In this document: positions 35,378 to 43,644 of the stretch, piece after piece
How positions within the stretch are numbered: position 1 is the first letter of the stretch
Layout of the letters: the number at the start of each line of letters is the position of its first letter
Notes under the pieces: model-generated
Database searches by the model: none
What the model saw: the letters and a program-made list of their open reading frames with translations, nothing else
What the model was told of the DNA's origin: nothing
Source of the DNA: Salinimicrobium sp050750585
GTDB lineage: Bacteria; Bacteroidota; Bacteroidia; Flavobacteriales; Flavobacteriaceae
Direction: 5' to 3'
Length of the DNA: 64,000 nucleotides
Assembly: GCF_050750585.1 (NCBI RefSeq)
Contig: NZ_JBOJLM010000006.1
Coordinates: 62,001 to 126,000, forward strand
Program-made: the position numbers and the translations under genes

Positions 35378-35889
35378 TGCAGGCAACCCACCACTCCACT
35401 CCTTTTAAGAAAACGCAGTTTCCGGTGATCCTTGTGCTGGACGCAATATCAAGTCCGGCGAACATAGGCAGCTTTTTCAGGTTAGGCGACGCTTTTGGTA
35501 TTGAGAAACTTCTCATTTGCGAGAGCACGGTAGACCTTCAAAGCAACAGGTTGAAAAGAACCGCAAGAGCCACAGTTAAAAATGTGAATTTCGAGGAACA
35601 GGAAGATTCTGAAGCAGCTTGCAAACAATTAAAAGAAGCAGGATATAAAATTGTGGCTATTGAAGTAACTTCAGAAAGTATTGCCCTCCAAAAATGCCAT
35701 TTTGAAGCCGAAGATAAAATTGCACTGGTGCTGGGAAATGAACGTTTGGGAGTTAGAAAAGAGATACTTGATTTTGCCGATAGTATCTTACATATTGACA
35801 TGTTTGGCGAAAACAGCAGCATGAACGTGACCCATGCCGGTGCCATTGCACTTTTTGAAATCACAAAAAGGCTGCAGCCAGTTCCATGA
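35377..35889 (+). CDS. TrmH-family (SPOUT) RNA methyltransferase
   Basis: The 170-residue protein is a compact SpoU/TrmH methyltransferase without an extra RNA-binding domain. Motif 1 is DAISSPANIGSFFRLGDAFG near residue 24, motif 2 ALVLGNERLGV near 117, and motif 3 NSSMNVTHAGAIALFE near 149, forming the SAM-binding knot. Such proteins make 2'-O-methyl groups in tRNA or rRNA; the target position cannot be read from the sequence. It overlaps the DUF4159 gene by one base. Confidence 0.92.
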   Translation: MQATHHSTPFKKTQFPVILVLDAISSPANIGSFFRLGDAFGIEKLLICESTVDLQSNRLKRTARATVKNVNFEEQEDSEAACKQLKEAGYKIVAIEVTSESIALQKCHFEAEDKIALVLGNERLGVRKEILDFADSILHIDMFGENSSMNVTHAGAIALFEITKRLQPVP

Positions 35890-35908
35890 GAAATAATATA
35901 TTTACCAC

Positions 35909-36997
35909 GTGAACGAAAAAGAGCTTTCCTACGGTATACTTCGTGCCATTGCCATTATTTTGGGAGTGGCTTTTCTGCTTTATTTCCTGTACCTCATACA
36001 ATCGGTACTGGTATACATCGCCATTGCGGGTGTCATCTCGCTTGTAGGACGGCCGGTGGTACTATTCCTTAAAAACCATCTTAAGCTGCCCAACAAGCTC
36101 GCCGTGGTCATTGTTCTACTTTTGGTGCTCCTGAGTTTTATTGGCTTGATCACCATCTTTATTCCTATCGTGGTAGAGCAAAGTAAGAACCTGGGGCAAA
36201 TAGATATGGATGCCTTTACCCGTGATTTGAACGAACTCAACAACCAGATCAATAAATATTTTGGTGTAGAAGAGATCAATATCATTGAAGGTATCAAACA
36301 AACAGAATTTGTAAGGAATTTTGACCTGGCTACCATTCCGCGTTATCTCAATAGTTTCTTCGGAATATTGGGAGCCGGTATTATTGCTGTCTTTTCCATC
36401 ATTTTTATATCCTTTTTTTTCCTGAAAGACAGTCGGCTTATGCTCAACAGTATCCTGGTGTTTGCCAACAGAGGGCATGAAGATAAGTTTCAAAGGGTTT
36501 TTAACAAGATCAAAGTATTATTATCCCGCTATTTTGTTGGGCTCACCATGCAAATTACCGTGCTGTTTATTTTATACAGCATCCTGCTCTCACTGTTTGA
36601 GATCAACAACCCAATCGCCATAGCATTCATTTGTGCTTTTTTAAATATAGTACCTTACCTGGGGCCCATTATTGCCGGAATTTTAGTTTCATTATTTGTG
36701 ATTTCAAGCAACCTGGGAGCCGATTTTCAAACCATCATCCTGCCACAGCTCATTTACGTGATGTCGGGTTATATGGTGTGCCAGTTAATAGACAATTTTA
36801 TCAATCAGCCGCTTATATTTGGTGCCAGCGTGCGTTCCCATCCTCTTGAAATATTTTTGGTGATCCTCATTGCGGGGCTTACTTCCGGGATTCTGGGAAT
36901 GGTGGTCGCAGTACCATTTTACACCGCTATCAAGGTTATTGCCAAAGAATCTTTAAGCGAGTACAAGATCGTAAAACGGCTAACGCGAGATCTTTAA
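35909..36997 (+). CDS. AI-2E family (PerM-like) membrane transporter
   Basis: The 362-residue inner-membrane protein has about eight predicted helices with the family pattern: an N-terminal pair (IAIILGVAFLLYFLYLIQ), a long periplasmic helical region (75-145), and the C-terminal block LNIVPYLGPIIAGI, IDNFINQPLIFGASVRSHPLEIF. Members export or exchange small ions or signals; the name AI-2 exporter is not evidence of function here. It starts with GTG (35909) and its TAA directly abuts the TTG of the next gene. Confidence 0.9.
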   Translation: MNEKELSYGILRAIAIILGVAFLLYFLYLIQSVLVYIAIAGVISLVGRPVVLFLKNHLKLPNKLAVVIVLLLVLLSFIGLITIFIPIVVEQSKNLGQIDMDAFTRDLNELNNQINKYFGVEEINIIEGIKQTEFVRNFDLATIPRYLNSFFGILGAGIIAVFSIIFISFFFLKDSRLMLNSILVFANRGHEDKFQRVFNKIKVLLSRYFVGLTMQITVLFILYSILLSLFEINNPIAIAFICAFLNIVPYLGPIIAGILVSLFVISSNLGADFQTIILPQLIYVMSGYMVCQLIDNFINQPLIFGASVRSHPLEIFLVILIAGLTSGILGMVVAVPFYTAIKVIAKESLSEYKIVKRLTRDL

Positions 36998-38173
36998 TTG
37001 AATCGGGCGCTTCTAAATAGCGAGGTTCAGGAGTTTCTTGAAGAGCAATACAAGACTGAGGTGTCAAAAATGGCATTTCGGGGCAGTCCTTTTGAAGACA
37101 TTTCCACTAAGGAGCTGCTGGTACAACTTTCGGGCAAGAAAAGAGCTGAGAAAAAATTACCGCTGTGGTTCAAAACCCGCGGCATTATTTACCCTCCAAA
37201 TCTCAATTTAGAGCAGACATCTTCCGAAGTTACAGCACATTATAAAGCTTCCCTGGTGGCAGGAACGAGTATGGCCGATCTTACCGGCGGTTTTGGGATA
37301 GACAGTTATTATTTTTCAGAAAAAATAGATAAAGTGCGGCATTTTGAGCTGAATCCTGAACTTCAGAAAATCGCTGCACATAACTTTGAAATATTAGGTG
37401 CCAAAAAAATCATTTCTGAAGCCCGTGATTCTCTGGATTTCCTGAAAAATACTTCGGAAAAATTCGACTGGCTCTACATTGATCCTTCCCGGCGGGATGA
37501 GGCTGGCGGAAGAGTATTTTTTCTGTCAGATTGTTTACCAAATGTGCCCGAAAACTTCGAATTACTTCAGGAAAGAGCCGGAAGTATACTCATTAAGACC
37601 TCTCCCCTGCTCGATTTGCAGGCGGGACTCAATGAACTCCAAAATGTCCAGGAAATTCATATTGTAGCGGTAGAGAATGATGTAAAAGAGCTGCTCTGGA
37701 TCCTGAAGCAGGATACTTCGGAAAGCATTACGATCAAAACTGTGAATTTTCAGAAGAAAGAGAAACAGGTATTTACCAGTACGTTTGACAATGATCTTCC
37801 TGAAGTTTACAGCCTGCCCGAAGCTTATCTTTATGAACCCAATGCAGCGATCATGAAAAGTGGCCTTTTTGGAGCCCTGGGAAATGTGCTAGGGCTCGAA
37901 AAACTTCATCCCAACACCCAACTCTACACTTCTAAAGAACCTGTAGATTTCCCCGGAAGACGATTTAAGATTACACAAATACTGCCTTTCAGGAAGAAAC
38001 AGTTGAAAAAAGAGCTTCAGTTAAAAAAAGCGAATATCACCACCCGTAATTTTCCTGAAAGTGTTGCAGACCTTCGGAAGATCTTAAAAATAAAAGAAGG
38101 TGGAGATACTTATTTGTTCTTTACCACGCTGCAAAACGAAGAAAAGGTAGTGCTGGTGTGTCAAAAAAGCTGA
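36998..38173 (+). CDS. Class I SAM-dependent methyltransferase with THUMP-like domain
   Basis: The 391-residue protein has an N-terminal helical region, a Rossmann methyltransferase core with the SAM motif MADLTGGFGIDSYYF near residue 91 and acidic motif VRHFELNPELQ, and the DPSRRDEAGGRVF motif near 160. The C-terminal part resembles the THUMP-like domain found with this enzyme in Bacteroidota. An RNA-modifying role is inferred from domain and neighbours (rsmE, TrmH-type, tsaD). It starts with TTG directly after the previous stop, so reinitiation is likely. A TCAAAAATGGCATTTC copy at 37064 is within the gene. Confidence 0.82.
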   Translation: MNRALLNSEVQEFLEEQYKTEVSKMAFRGSPFEDISTKELLVQLSGKKRAEKKLPLWFKTRGIIYPPNLNLEQTSSEVTAHYKASLVAGTSMADLTGGFGIDSYYFSEKIDKVRHFELNPELQKIAAHNFEILGAKKIISEARDSLDFLKNTSEKFDWLYIDPSRRDEAGGRVFFLSDCLPNVPENFELLQERAGSILIKTSPLLDLQAGLNELQNVQEIHIVAVENDVKELLWILKQDTSESITIKTVNFQKKEKQVFTSTFDNDLPEVYSLPEAYLYEPNAAIMKSGLFGALGNVLGLEKLHPNTQLYTSKEPVDFPGRRFKITQILPFRKKQLKKELQLKKANITTRNFPESVADLRKILKIKEGGDTYLFFTTLQNEEKVVLVCQKS

Positions 38174-38184
38174 AAATTTCAGCT
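38168..38184. terminator. Short hairpin at convergent stops
   Basis: AGCTGAAA and TTTCAGCT around one central base form an 8-bp stem that contains the stop of the plus-strand methyltransferase (38171-38173) and reaches the stop of the minus-strand glycosyltransferase (38183). There is no long T-run, so terminator function is uncertain. Confidence 0.35.
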
Positions 38185-39004
38185 ATTCCAGGGGCATCTT
38201 GTTGGAAACTGCTCCTTTAGAACTCTGTACTTTTTTTGATTTCAACTTCCGTAGAAAATTGCGCGGGGCAATATAAAAAACCTTCATAAACACGAAACCA
38301 ATATTTAAGAGGGTTATTCGTGCCACGTCCTGCCATGGCCTAAAGTGAGTCACACGCTCATTAGGATCATAAAGCACTTTTACTGGCAGGTTGATCACCT
38401 TCACGCCATCCCAGGCAGCTTTTACAATGACTTCTATTTCCAGTTCAAAACGGGAGGTGTAAAGGCTGAGGGCGTTGACGGCTTTAAGAGGATACAACCT
38501 GTAACCGCACTGTGTATCTGTCAATTTTATACCCGTCTCAACCCAATACCAAAAGCTGGAAAAACGGTTACCAATGCTGCTTTTATCGGGCACCGAGGGA
38601 TCGTCCATCTTACGGGAACCAATAATCAGCAGCTCCGGATTTTTAGGGAGGTGCTCCTCCAGGGCATCAAGAAAAACATGAAGATCATTTGGAAAGTGCT
38701 GCCCATCTGAATCCATAGAAATAGCGTATTCAAAGCCAAGCCGGGAAGCCTCTTTAAAACCCTGTTTAAGGGCGTTCCCCTTGCCTTTATTCACCGGGAC
38801 CTGAACTACCCTGAGAAAAGGAAAACTCTCCAGGATTTGAGAAGTACCATCGGTAGAGCCATCATTGATCACGATGATATTATTGGTGTACGTATGCACG
38901 TCATCAATTACCCTTTGCAGGGTTTTGTGGTTGTTGTACGTGGGTATGAGCACGCAACACTGAAGCGTATCAAATCTGGATTGGTATAAAGGCGGATTGA
39001 TCAA
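38183..39004 (-). CDS. Glycosyltransferase family 2, DPM1/polyprenol-type
   Basis: The 273-residue protein has the GT-A fold: VLIPTYNNHKTLQRVIDDV near residue 18, INDGSTDGTSQIL near 47, the KGNALKQGF segment and the metal-binding SMDSDGQHFP near 96. SIGNRFSSFWYWVETGIKLTDTQCGYRLY resembles dolichyl-phosphate mannose/glucosyltransferase-like enzymes. The tail contains a basic KLKSKKVQSSK stretch and only weak hydrophobic segments, so it is probably peripheral at the membrane. It likely makes a lipid-linked sugar or glycolipid; acceptor unknown. Confidence 0.86.
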   Translation of the reverse strand: MINPPLYQSRFDTLQCCVLIPTYNNHKTLQRVIDDVHTYTNNIIVINDGSTDGTSQILESFPFLRVVQVPVNKGKGNALKQGFKEASRLGFEYAISMDSDGQHFPNDLHVFLDALEEHLPKNPELLIIGSRKMDDPSVPDKSSIGNRFSSFWYWVETGIKLTDTQCGYRLYPLKAVNALSLYTSRFELEIEVIVKAAWDGVKVINLPVKVLYDPNERVTHFRPWQDVARITLLNIGFVFMKVFYIAPRNFLRKLKSKKVQSSKGAVSNKMPLE

Positions 39005-39320
39005 AAAATGAGTTTGTTACAAATTTAAAAAACTTCAGGGCTGTATTTTACAGGGAGGGCAAAAATAACAAAACCTACGGGTTTTCCTGCATTGAAAATA
39101 GTCTTCCCTAAAAACTTCGGCAACCTTCAATCCCCCTTCAAAAATGGCATTTTTGAGAGGTAATATTTCCTTCGGCTGCTGCCGTGAAATATCTTAAACC
39201 GAAAAATTTCAGGCAGAGACCTGCAGTTTAATCTTATTTCAGCATTAATTATACGGAAACAGCTTCAGTAATTTATAAAACAGCTGAAGTTGAAGCTTTA
39301 TAAGCAATTATTAGCAGCAC
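39005..39320. other. Intergenic region with a repeat copy and a hairpin
   Basis: This 316-base gap between two minus-strand genes has no convincing coding frame. It holds a perfect TCAAAAATGGCATTTTTGA palindrome at 39138-39156, directly followed by a second stem at 39163-39192 (ATATTTC with GAAATAT, with an inner CGGC/GCCG). A weaker pair CTTCAG/CTGAAG lies near 39265-39290. No clear -7/-33 promoter pair for the glycosyltransferase gene was found. Confidence 0.5.
39138..39156. repeat. Palindromic repeat TCAAAAATGGCATTTTTGA
   Basis: Perfect inverted repeat of 9-base arms around one central base, about 134 bases upstream of the glycosyltransferase start. It is the cleanest copy of the word recurring in this window and has no T-run of a terminator beyond its own arms. 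Confidence 0.6.
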
Positions 39321-40967
39321 TCACTCATCTTTGAACAGAATGGTATAGCTGAGATAGATTCCCACAATTGCGGCCAGCAGGAAGAACAGGATGGCAAATC
39401 CCGGATACCCGAAGATCATAAAAGATGACGGAACCTGCATTAACATTGCGGCGCCTACAATCATTGCTGCAATAATAAGCCCCAGAGTGATCCTATTTGC
39501 CACTTTTTGGAAGCCATCGGTCAGTCGCTTTTCATCAATCGCATCGATCTTAAGGCGGAACTCATTTTTGGCCAGGTTATCAGTAATCTTATCAAAACGA
39601 TCGGGCAGATTTTCTACCAGCTTTTTAGAATCGAGCAAGACCGAAAAGATTTCTTCAGGCTTAAGCTCGTTGAGCATTTTATCCTGAAGCAGCTTATTCA
39701 TATAACGCCTTACGGCCTCCCTCAGGTCATATTCGGGTGCCAAAAATGCAATAATCTGGTCCATGTTGAGGAGGATCTTTCCGAGGATATTGACCTCTAC
39801 CGGAAGATGAATGCCATTCATGGCAGCGCTTCGGTTCATTTGGATCAACAATTTCCCGGTTTGCATATCCTGTGCAGTGCTATGACTACTTTCCTGCACC
39901 ATGATGCTTATGTGCCTCCTGAATTCTTTTTGTGTGGCATGCTCGGTAATTTCACTCATGTTGAGGAGATTATCGGCAATCTCTTCGCCGTCATTCTTGC
40001 TTAACCCTAACAACAAGCGAAGCAGGTAATCTTTCATCTTCTTGGTGAACTGCGCCACCATGCCCAGATCTATAAGTGCGATCTTTTCATTTTCCAAAAG
40101 ATGCACATTGCCGGGGTGAGGATCTGCATGTACAAACCCGTCTGACACTATTTGCTTTAGGTAAGCTTCAATAAATTCGTCGACCAGGGCCGTATAATCG
40201 TTTTCAGTTTTTTTAAGGGGAGAAATGCTGGTGATCTTCTTCCCTTTTACGTACTCCATTGTGAGAACACGAGAGGTGGTATAATCGGGAATAGGCTGAG
40301 GTACTATTAACCTTCTGTACTCTTTGAGATTTATGCCAAGGGTAACCAGGTTGTTTGCTTCTCTCAAATAATCGAGTTCATGCAGCATGATACGTCTCAA
40401 TTCTCCCAGCACATCACTAAAACCGTATTTTTTGCCCACCTCGGTATGCTTTACAGCCAAACCTGCCATTTCTTCGAGCGTATTGAGGTCTTCCATGAAC
40501 TTTTTCCTGATCCCGGGCCTCTGGACTTTCACAGCGACGGTTTTACCCGACCTGAGTTCGGCCCGGTGCACCTGACCTATGGATGCGCTTGCCAGCGGCT
40601 CTTCCTCGAAAAAATTAAAGGCTTTTGAAATCTTGTTACCCAACTCCCCTTCTACAATTTCTCTAACCTCTTCAAAAGGAATAGTGGGAAGATCCTCCTG
40701 GAGGGAAGCAAGAGCTTTTAAATACCTGTCGGGCAAAAGATCGGGACGTGTAGAGAGCAACTGCCCCAACTTAACGTAGGTAGGTCCCATTTGTTTAAGA
40801 TCCTCGACCAGCTCTTCGGGAGATTGCTCATAATCTTTAAAAGTGCGGGCCGTTTCTTCTTCCATTGCGTTTGAAGCAGTCTCATTTAAAAGATCGCTGT
40901 TCCAATACTTCAACATGAAGCTCAAAAACTTTTGATACCGCTCTAGATTTTCGGGGAGAATAGACAT
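39321..40967 (-). CDS. UbiB/AarF/ABC1-family atypical kinase
   Basis: The 548-residue protein has the UbiB-family features: the N-terminal KLGQLL motif (KxGQ) near residue 66, ASIGQVHRAEL (Ala-rich nucleotide loop replacing the glycine loop) near 127, the VAVKVQRPG lysine near 143, the catalytic-loop HADPHPGNVHL near 281 and the metal-binding LIDLGMV near 297. Two C-terminal helices (LGLIIAAMIVGAAMLMQV, FAILFFLLAAIVGIYL) anchor it in the membrane. Family members support isoprenoid-lipid (quinone) synthesis or lipid transport by an ATPase activity. It stands alone, with no quinone gene nearby. Confidence 0.93.
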   Translation of the reverse strand: MSILPENLERYQKFLSFMLKYWNSDLLNETASNAMEEETARTFKDYEQSPEELVEDLKQMGPTYVKLGQLLSTRPDLLPDRYLKALASLQEDLPTIPFEEVREIVEGELGNKISKAFNFFEEEPLASASIGQVHRAELRSGKTVAVKVQRPGIRKKFMEDLNTLEEMAGLAVKHTEVGKKYGFSDVLGELRRIMLHELDYLREANNLVTLGINLKEYRRLIVPQPIPDYTTSRVLTMEYVKGKKITSISPLKKTENDYTALVDEFIEAYLKQIVSDGFVHADPHPGNVHLLENEKIALIDLGMVAQFTKKMKDYLLRLLLGLSKNDGEEIADNLLNMSEITEHATQKEFRRHISIMVQESSHSTAQDMQTGKLLIQMNRSAAMNGIHLPVEVNILGKILLNMDQIIAFLAPEYDLREAVRRYMNKLLQDKMLNELKPEEIFSVLLDSKKLVENLPDRFDKITDNLAKNEFRLKIDAIDEKRLTDGFQKVANRITLGLIIAAMIVGAAMLMQVPSSFMIFGYPGFAILFFLLAAIVGIYLSYTILFKDE

Positions 40968-41277
40968 AAAAGCGAATTAATTACAAAAACTATGGTGATT
41001 AATTTAATTCTTCCTAAAAATAGGATATTAAAAATCGCTTAAGGAGGCTTTTATAATATTTTAACTGTGACAGCCCCCTGTGTGAGTAAGATGGTGGAAA
41101 GATTTGAAAAAATGTTGAAGAGGGTGAATTTTTATGGGATCACAACTGGCTGGCAGAAAATCAATTAAGAAATTTCCTTTTTAAAGCGAGTAAAAAAGTT
41201 AAAAAAGGTTTGCACACAAGTATCTGAAAACATACATTTGCAACCGCAAAATATTTGCAAGTTCATATACAAAATTA
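40968..41277. other. Intergenic region upstream of the tRNAs
   Basis: The 310-base gap contains no credible gene. It holds the tRNA promoter at 41210-41240 and, downstream of it, a short direct repeat ATTTGCAA at two places (41235-41242 and 41253-41260). The remaining stretch is AT-rich with no clear structure. Confidence 0.5.
41210..41240 (+). promoter_or_regulatory. Promoter of the tRNA-Ser/tRNA-Pro operon
   Basis: TTG (41210-41212), 20 bases, then TACATTTG (41233-41240) give a full-consensus promoter. The tRNA-Ser begins 38 bases after the -7 box, leaving a short precursor leader. Confidence 0.72.
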
Positions 41278-41362
41278 GGAGAGTTGCCAGAGTGGTTAAT
41301 GGAGCAGTTTGCTAAACTGTCGACGAGCAATTGTCGCGTGAGTTCGAATCTCACACTCTCCG
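41278..41362 (+). tRNA. tRNA-Ser (anticodon GCU)
   Basis: The gene is 85 bases, with acceptor stem GGAGAGT pairing ACTCTCC and discriminator G. The anticodon loop is TTGCTAA, giving GCU for AGC/AGU codons. A long variable arm (GACGAGCAATTGTCG region) marks it as a class II tRNA, and the T loop is GTTCGAATC. The 3' CCA is not encoded. Confidence 0.95.
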
Positions 41363-41402
41363 CTGTAAGAATTCAAGATTCTTAATTGAAAATTGAATTT
41401 TT

Positions 41403-41477
41403 CGGGGTGTAGCGTAGCCCGGTTATCGCGCCTGCTTTGGGAGCAGGAGGCCGCAGGTTCGAATCCTGCCACCCCGA
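41403..41477 (+). tRNA. tRNA-Pro (anticodon UGG)
   Basis: The gene is 75 bases, with acceptor stem CGGGGTG pairing CACCCCG and discriminator A. The anticodon stem CCTGC/GCAGG closes loop TTTGGGA, giving UGG for CCA/CCG/CCN codons. The T arm has GGTTCGAATCC. The 3' CCA is not encoded. It lies 40 bases after tRNA-Ser and shares its promoter. Confidence 0.95.
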
Positions 41478-41484
41478 CTTAGTT

Positions 41485-41518
41485 AAAAAAACCCTGCACG
41501 AAAGTGCTGGGTTTTTTT
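41485..41518 (+). terminator. Terminator of the tRNA operon
   Basis: AAAAACCCTGCAC and GTGCTGGGTTTTT form a stem with one T/T mismatch around a stable GAAA tetraloop, followed by a seven-base T-run. It starts eight bases after tRNA-Pro. Confidence 0.85.
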
Positions 41519-41519
41519 A

Positions 41520-41949
41520 TGGAATCACCGCAGGGTCCCCCGATACCTATAGGAGTGCCATCCACGACGAACATAAAAAGCAGATATAAAACACTTTTAA
41601 TCTATTGATTTTCAGTGTTTTTTTTTGTTTTTATTAATATCAAATGAATTCACCCTGTTTAGTGAATGATTCGGTGAATACATTCTTTACATTAAATGGC
41701 TACAAGTAAATTGTACTTTATATTTTCCCTGATATTGAAAGCCAAAACAACTGATAATTTCTATCCCTACAAGCTTTAATAAAACCTACACCACATCGTT
41801 TAAAACCTATTGAGTAGTTTTTTGTGCTTCTGCATGATTTTTAGGATAAAATATTTTATATTGTTAATAACTTCATAATATTGATCTTAAATTATTTAAG
41901 AAAACATAGAGCAAAATTGGAAAAAATATAATCCTATAGAACTACAAAA
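41520..41949. other. AT-rich intergenic region between tRNAs and GLPGLI genes
   Basis: This 430-base stretch carries no convincing gene. It includes a hairpin of AAAACACT (41588-41595) with AGTGTTTT (41614-41621) followed by a T-run, probably a second terminator, and an ATTCAC/GTGAAT pair at 41648-41667. It is much more AT-rich than the left flank and marks the edge of the accessory block. No integrase fragment or duplicate of the tRNA 3' end was seen. Confidence 0.5.
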
Positions 41950-42750
41950 ATGAGAAGTCCTATAATAGTAGTACTTTTCTTTAGTTTAGGAAATTTGCAG
42001 GCACAGAATCCATATTCCTTTAAAGCTACTTATCAATTAGAATTTCAGGTGGATTCGACAAATGAAAATTCCATAAATTCTGAAATAGGTGTACTTTATT
42101 TAGGTAAAGGCCACTCGCGATATTCAAGTTTGGGTAAAGCGGTTAAGGATTCTTTAGAGAATATAACCAACCCTGTTTTTATGAGGATGGATGAGTACCA
42201 ACAAATGACCGACTTTAAGTACAAGATCTTTAAAAATTATAAAGAAAACGAACTTATTTTAGCCGAGAAGGTGTTTGAATATAAATTGAAATATAAACAG
42301 GATCTAAACACGATCGATTGGGAAATTCAGCCAGAGAATAAAGAAATTTTAGGTTTTAACGTTCAAAAGGCTACAGGATCTTTTGCCGGTAGAAATTATG
42401 TCGCCTGGTTTACTCCTGAATTACCATTTTTAGACGGGCCTTATAAATTTAGTGGTTTGCCGGGACTCATTTTAGAGATATCAGACCTAAAAAATCATTA
42501 TCATTTTAGTTTAACGGCATTTCAGGAATTAGCAAATCCGGTAGATAACCTATTGAATTTGAATAATTATAAAGTTGTATCTCAAGAGGAACTAGATCAA
42601 TTTCGAGATGATTACGATCGTGATCCTATTGGTACAATGCAAAAGGCAGGCGTCAAATTTGGTTGGAGCGAAGAAGATGAAGCTAAAACAAGGAAAGAAC
42701 TAAGCGATAAATATAAAAAGTGCAATAATCCAATCGAGCTGCAGGATTAA
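41950..42750 (+). CDS. GLPGLI family protein, copy 1
   Basis: The 266-residue protein has a short signal peptide (VVLFFSLGNLQAQ) and the family motif FSGLPGLILEISDLKNHYHF near residue 164, preceded by AGRNYVAWFTPELPFLDGPY. GLPGLI proteins of Bacteroidota are exported and usually lie beside a TonB-receptor-like gene; their activity is not known. The next gene encodes a close paralogue with nearly identical middle parts, so this is a tandem duplication. The gene is AT-richer than the window's core genes. Confidence 0.88.
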   Translation: MRSPIIVVLFFSLGNLQAQNPYSFKATYQLEFQVDSTNENSINSEIGVLYLGKGHSRYSSLGKAVKDSLENITNPVFMRMDEYQQMTDFKYKIFKNYKENELILAEKVFEYKLKYKQDLNTIDWEIQPENKEILGFNVQKATGSFAGRNYVAWFTPELPFLDGPYKFSGLPGLILEISDLKNHYHFSLTAFQELANPVDNLLNLNNYKVVSQEELDQFRDDYDRDPIGTMQKAGVKFGWSEEDEAKTRKELSDKYKKCNNPIELQD

Positions 42751-42774
42751 ATAAACATTCTCAATAGAACCAAC

Positions 42775-43614
42775 ATGAAGTTAAAGTTATTTTTATTATT
42801 GATATTCTTTTCTTTAAAAATTTCAGCACAGGAAATTTTTAAAGAAAAATATAATTATAAAGCTACTTACCGTTTAGAATATCAGGAAGATTCTACCGAT
42901 ACAAATTCCATAAAATCTGAAACAGGGGTGCTTTATTTGGGAAAAGGCCACTCGCGATATTCCAGCCTCGGTAAGGCAGTAAAAGATTCTTTAGAAGCAT
43001 ATGTAGAAGCTTCGAATATAAGTAAGTCCGAGTCCTTTGAAATTTTAAACCAAGCTCCAGAAACGGAATTTCACTACAAGATCTTTAAAAATTTTCAGGA
43101 TAATGAACTTATTTTAGCTGAAATTATAACGGTAGATAAATGGAGATATAAATATATACAGGACCTAAACACGATCGATTGGGAAATTCAGCCAGAGAAT
43201 AAAGACATTTTAGGCTTTAGCACTCAAAAGGCTACAGGCTCTTTTGCCGGTAGAAATTACGTCGCATGGTTTGCGCCGAAATTACCATTTTCAGACGGGC
43301 CCTATAAATTCAGCGGTTTGCCGGGACTAATTTTAGAGATTTCAGACCTGGAAAATCATTATCATTTTAGCTTAACGGGGTTTGAGGAATTGGCAAATCC
43401 GGTAGATGAACTATTGGATCTGAATAGTTATAAAGTTCTATCTCAAGAAGAACTAGATCAATTTCGAGATGATCATAACCGTGACCCACTTGCCGCATAC
43501 AAAAATGCAGGAGTCAGATTCGGTTTTAGAAACAAAGAGGATGAAGCTAAAACAAGGAAAGCACTAAGCGAAAAATATAAAAAGCGGAATAATCCAATCG
43601 AGCTTCAGCCCTAA
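42775..43614 (+). CDS. GLPGLI family protein, copy 2
   Basis: The 279-residue protein has a signal peptide (KLKLFLLLIFFSLKISAQ) and the same core as its upstream neighbour, including TGVLYLGKGHSRYSSLGKAV, LNTIDWEIQPENK, AGRNYVAWFAPKLPF and FSGLPGLILEISDLENHYHF. It differs from copy 1 mainly by about 13 extra residues around 80-100 (EAYVEASNISKSESFEI). The 24-base gap to copy 1 and 30-base gap to the following barrel gene suggest one operon. Function unknown. Confidence 0.88.
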   Translation: MKLKLFLLLIFFSLKISAQEIFKEKYNYKATYRLEYQEDSTDTNSIKSETGVLYLGKGHSRYSSLGKAVKDSLEAYVEASNISKSESFEILNQAPETEFHYKIFKNFQDNELILAEIITVDKWRYKYIQDLNTIDWEIQPENKDILGFSTQKATGSFAGRNYVAWFAPKLPFSDGPYKFSGLPGLILEISDLENHYHFSLTGFEELANPVDELLDLNSYKVLSQEELDQFRDDHNRDPLAAYKNAGVRFGFRNKEDEAKTRKALSEKYKKRNNPIELQP

Positions 43615-43644
43615 TAAATCATCATCAATACCAAAAATTAATAA

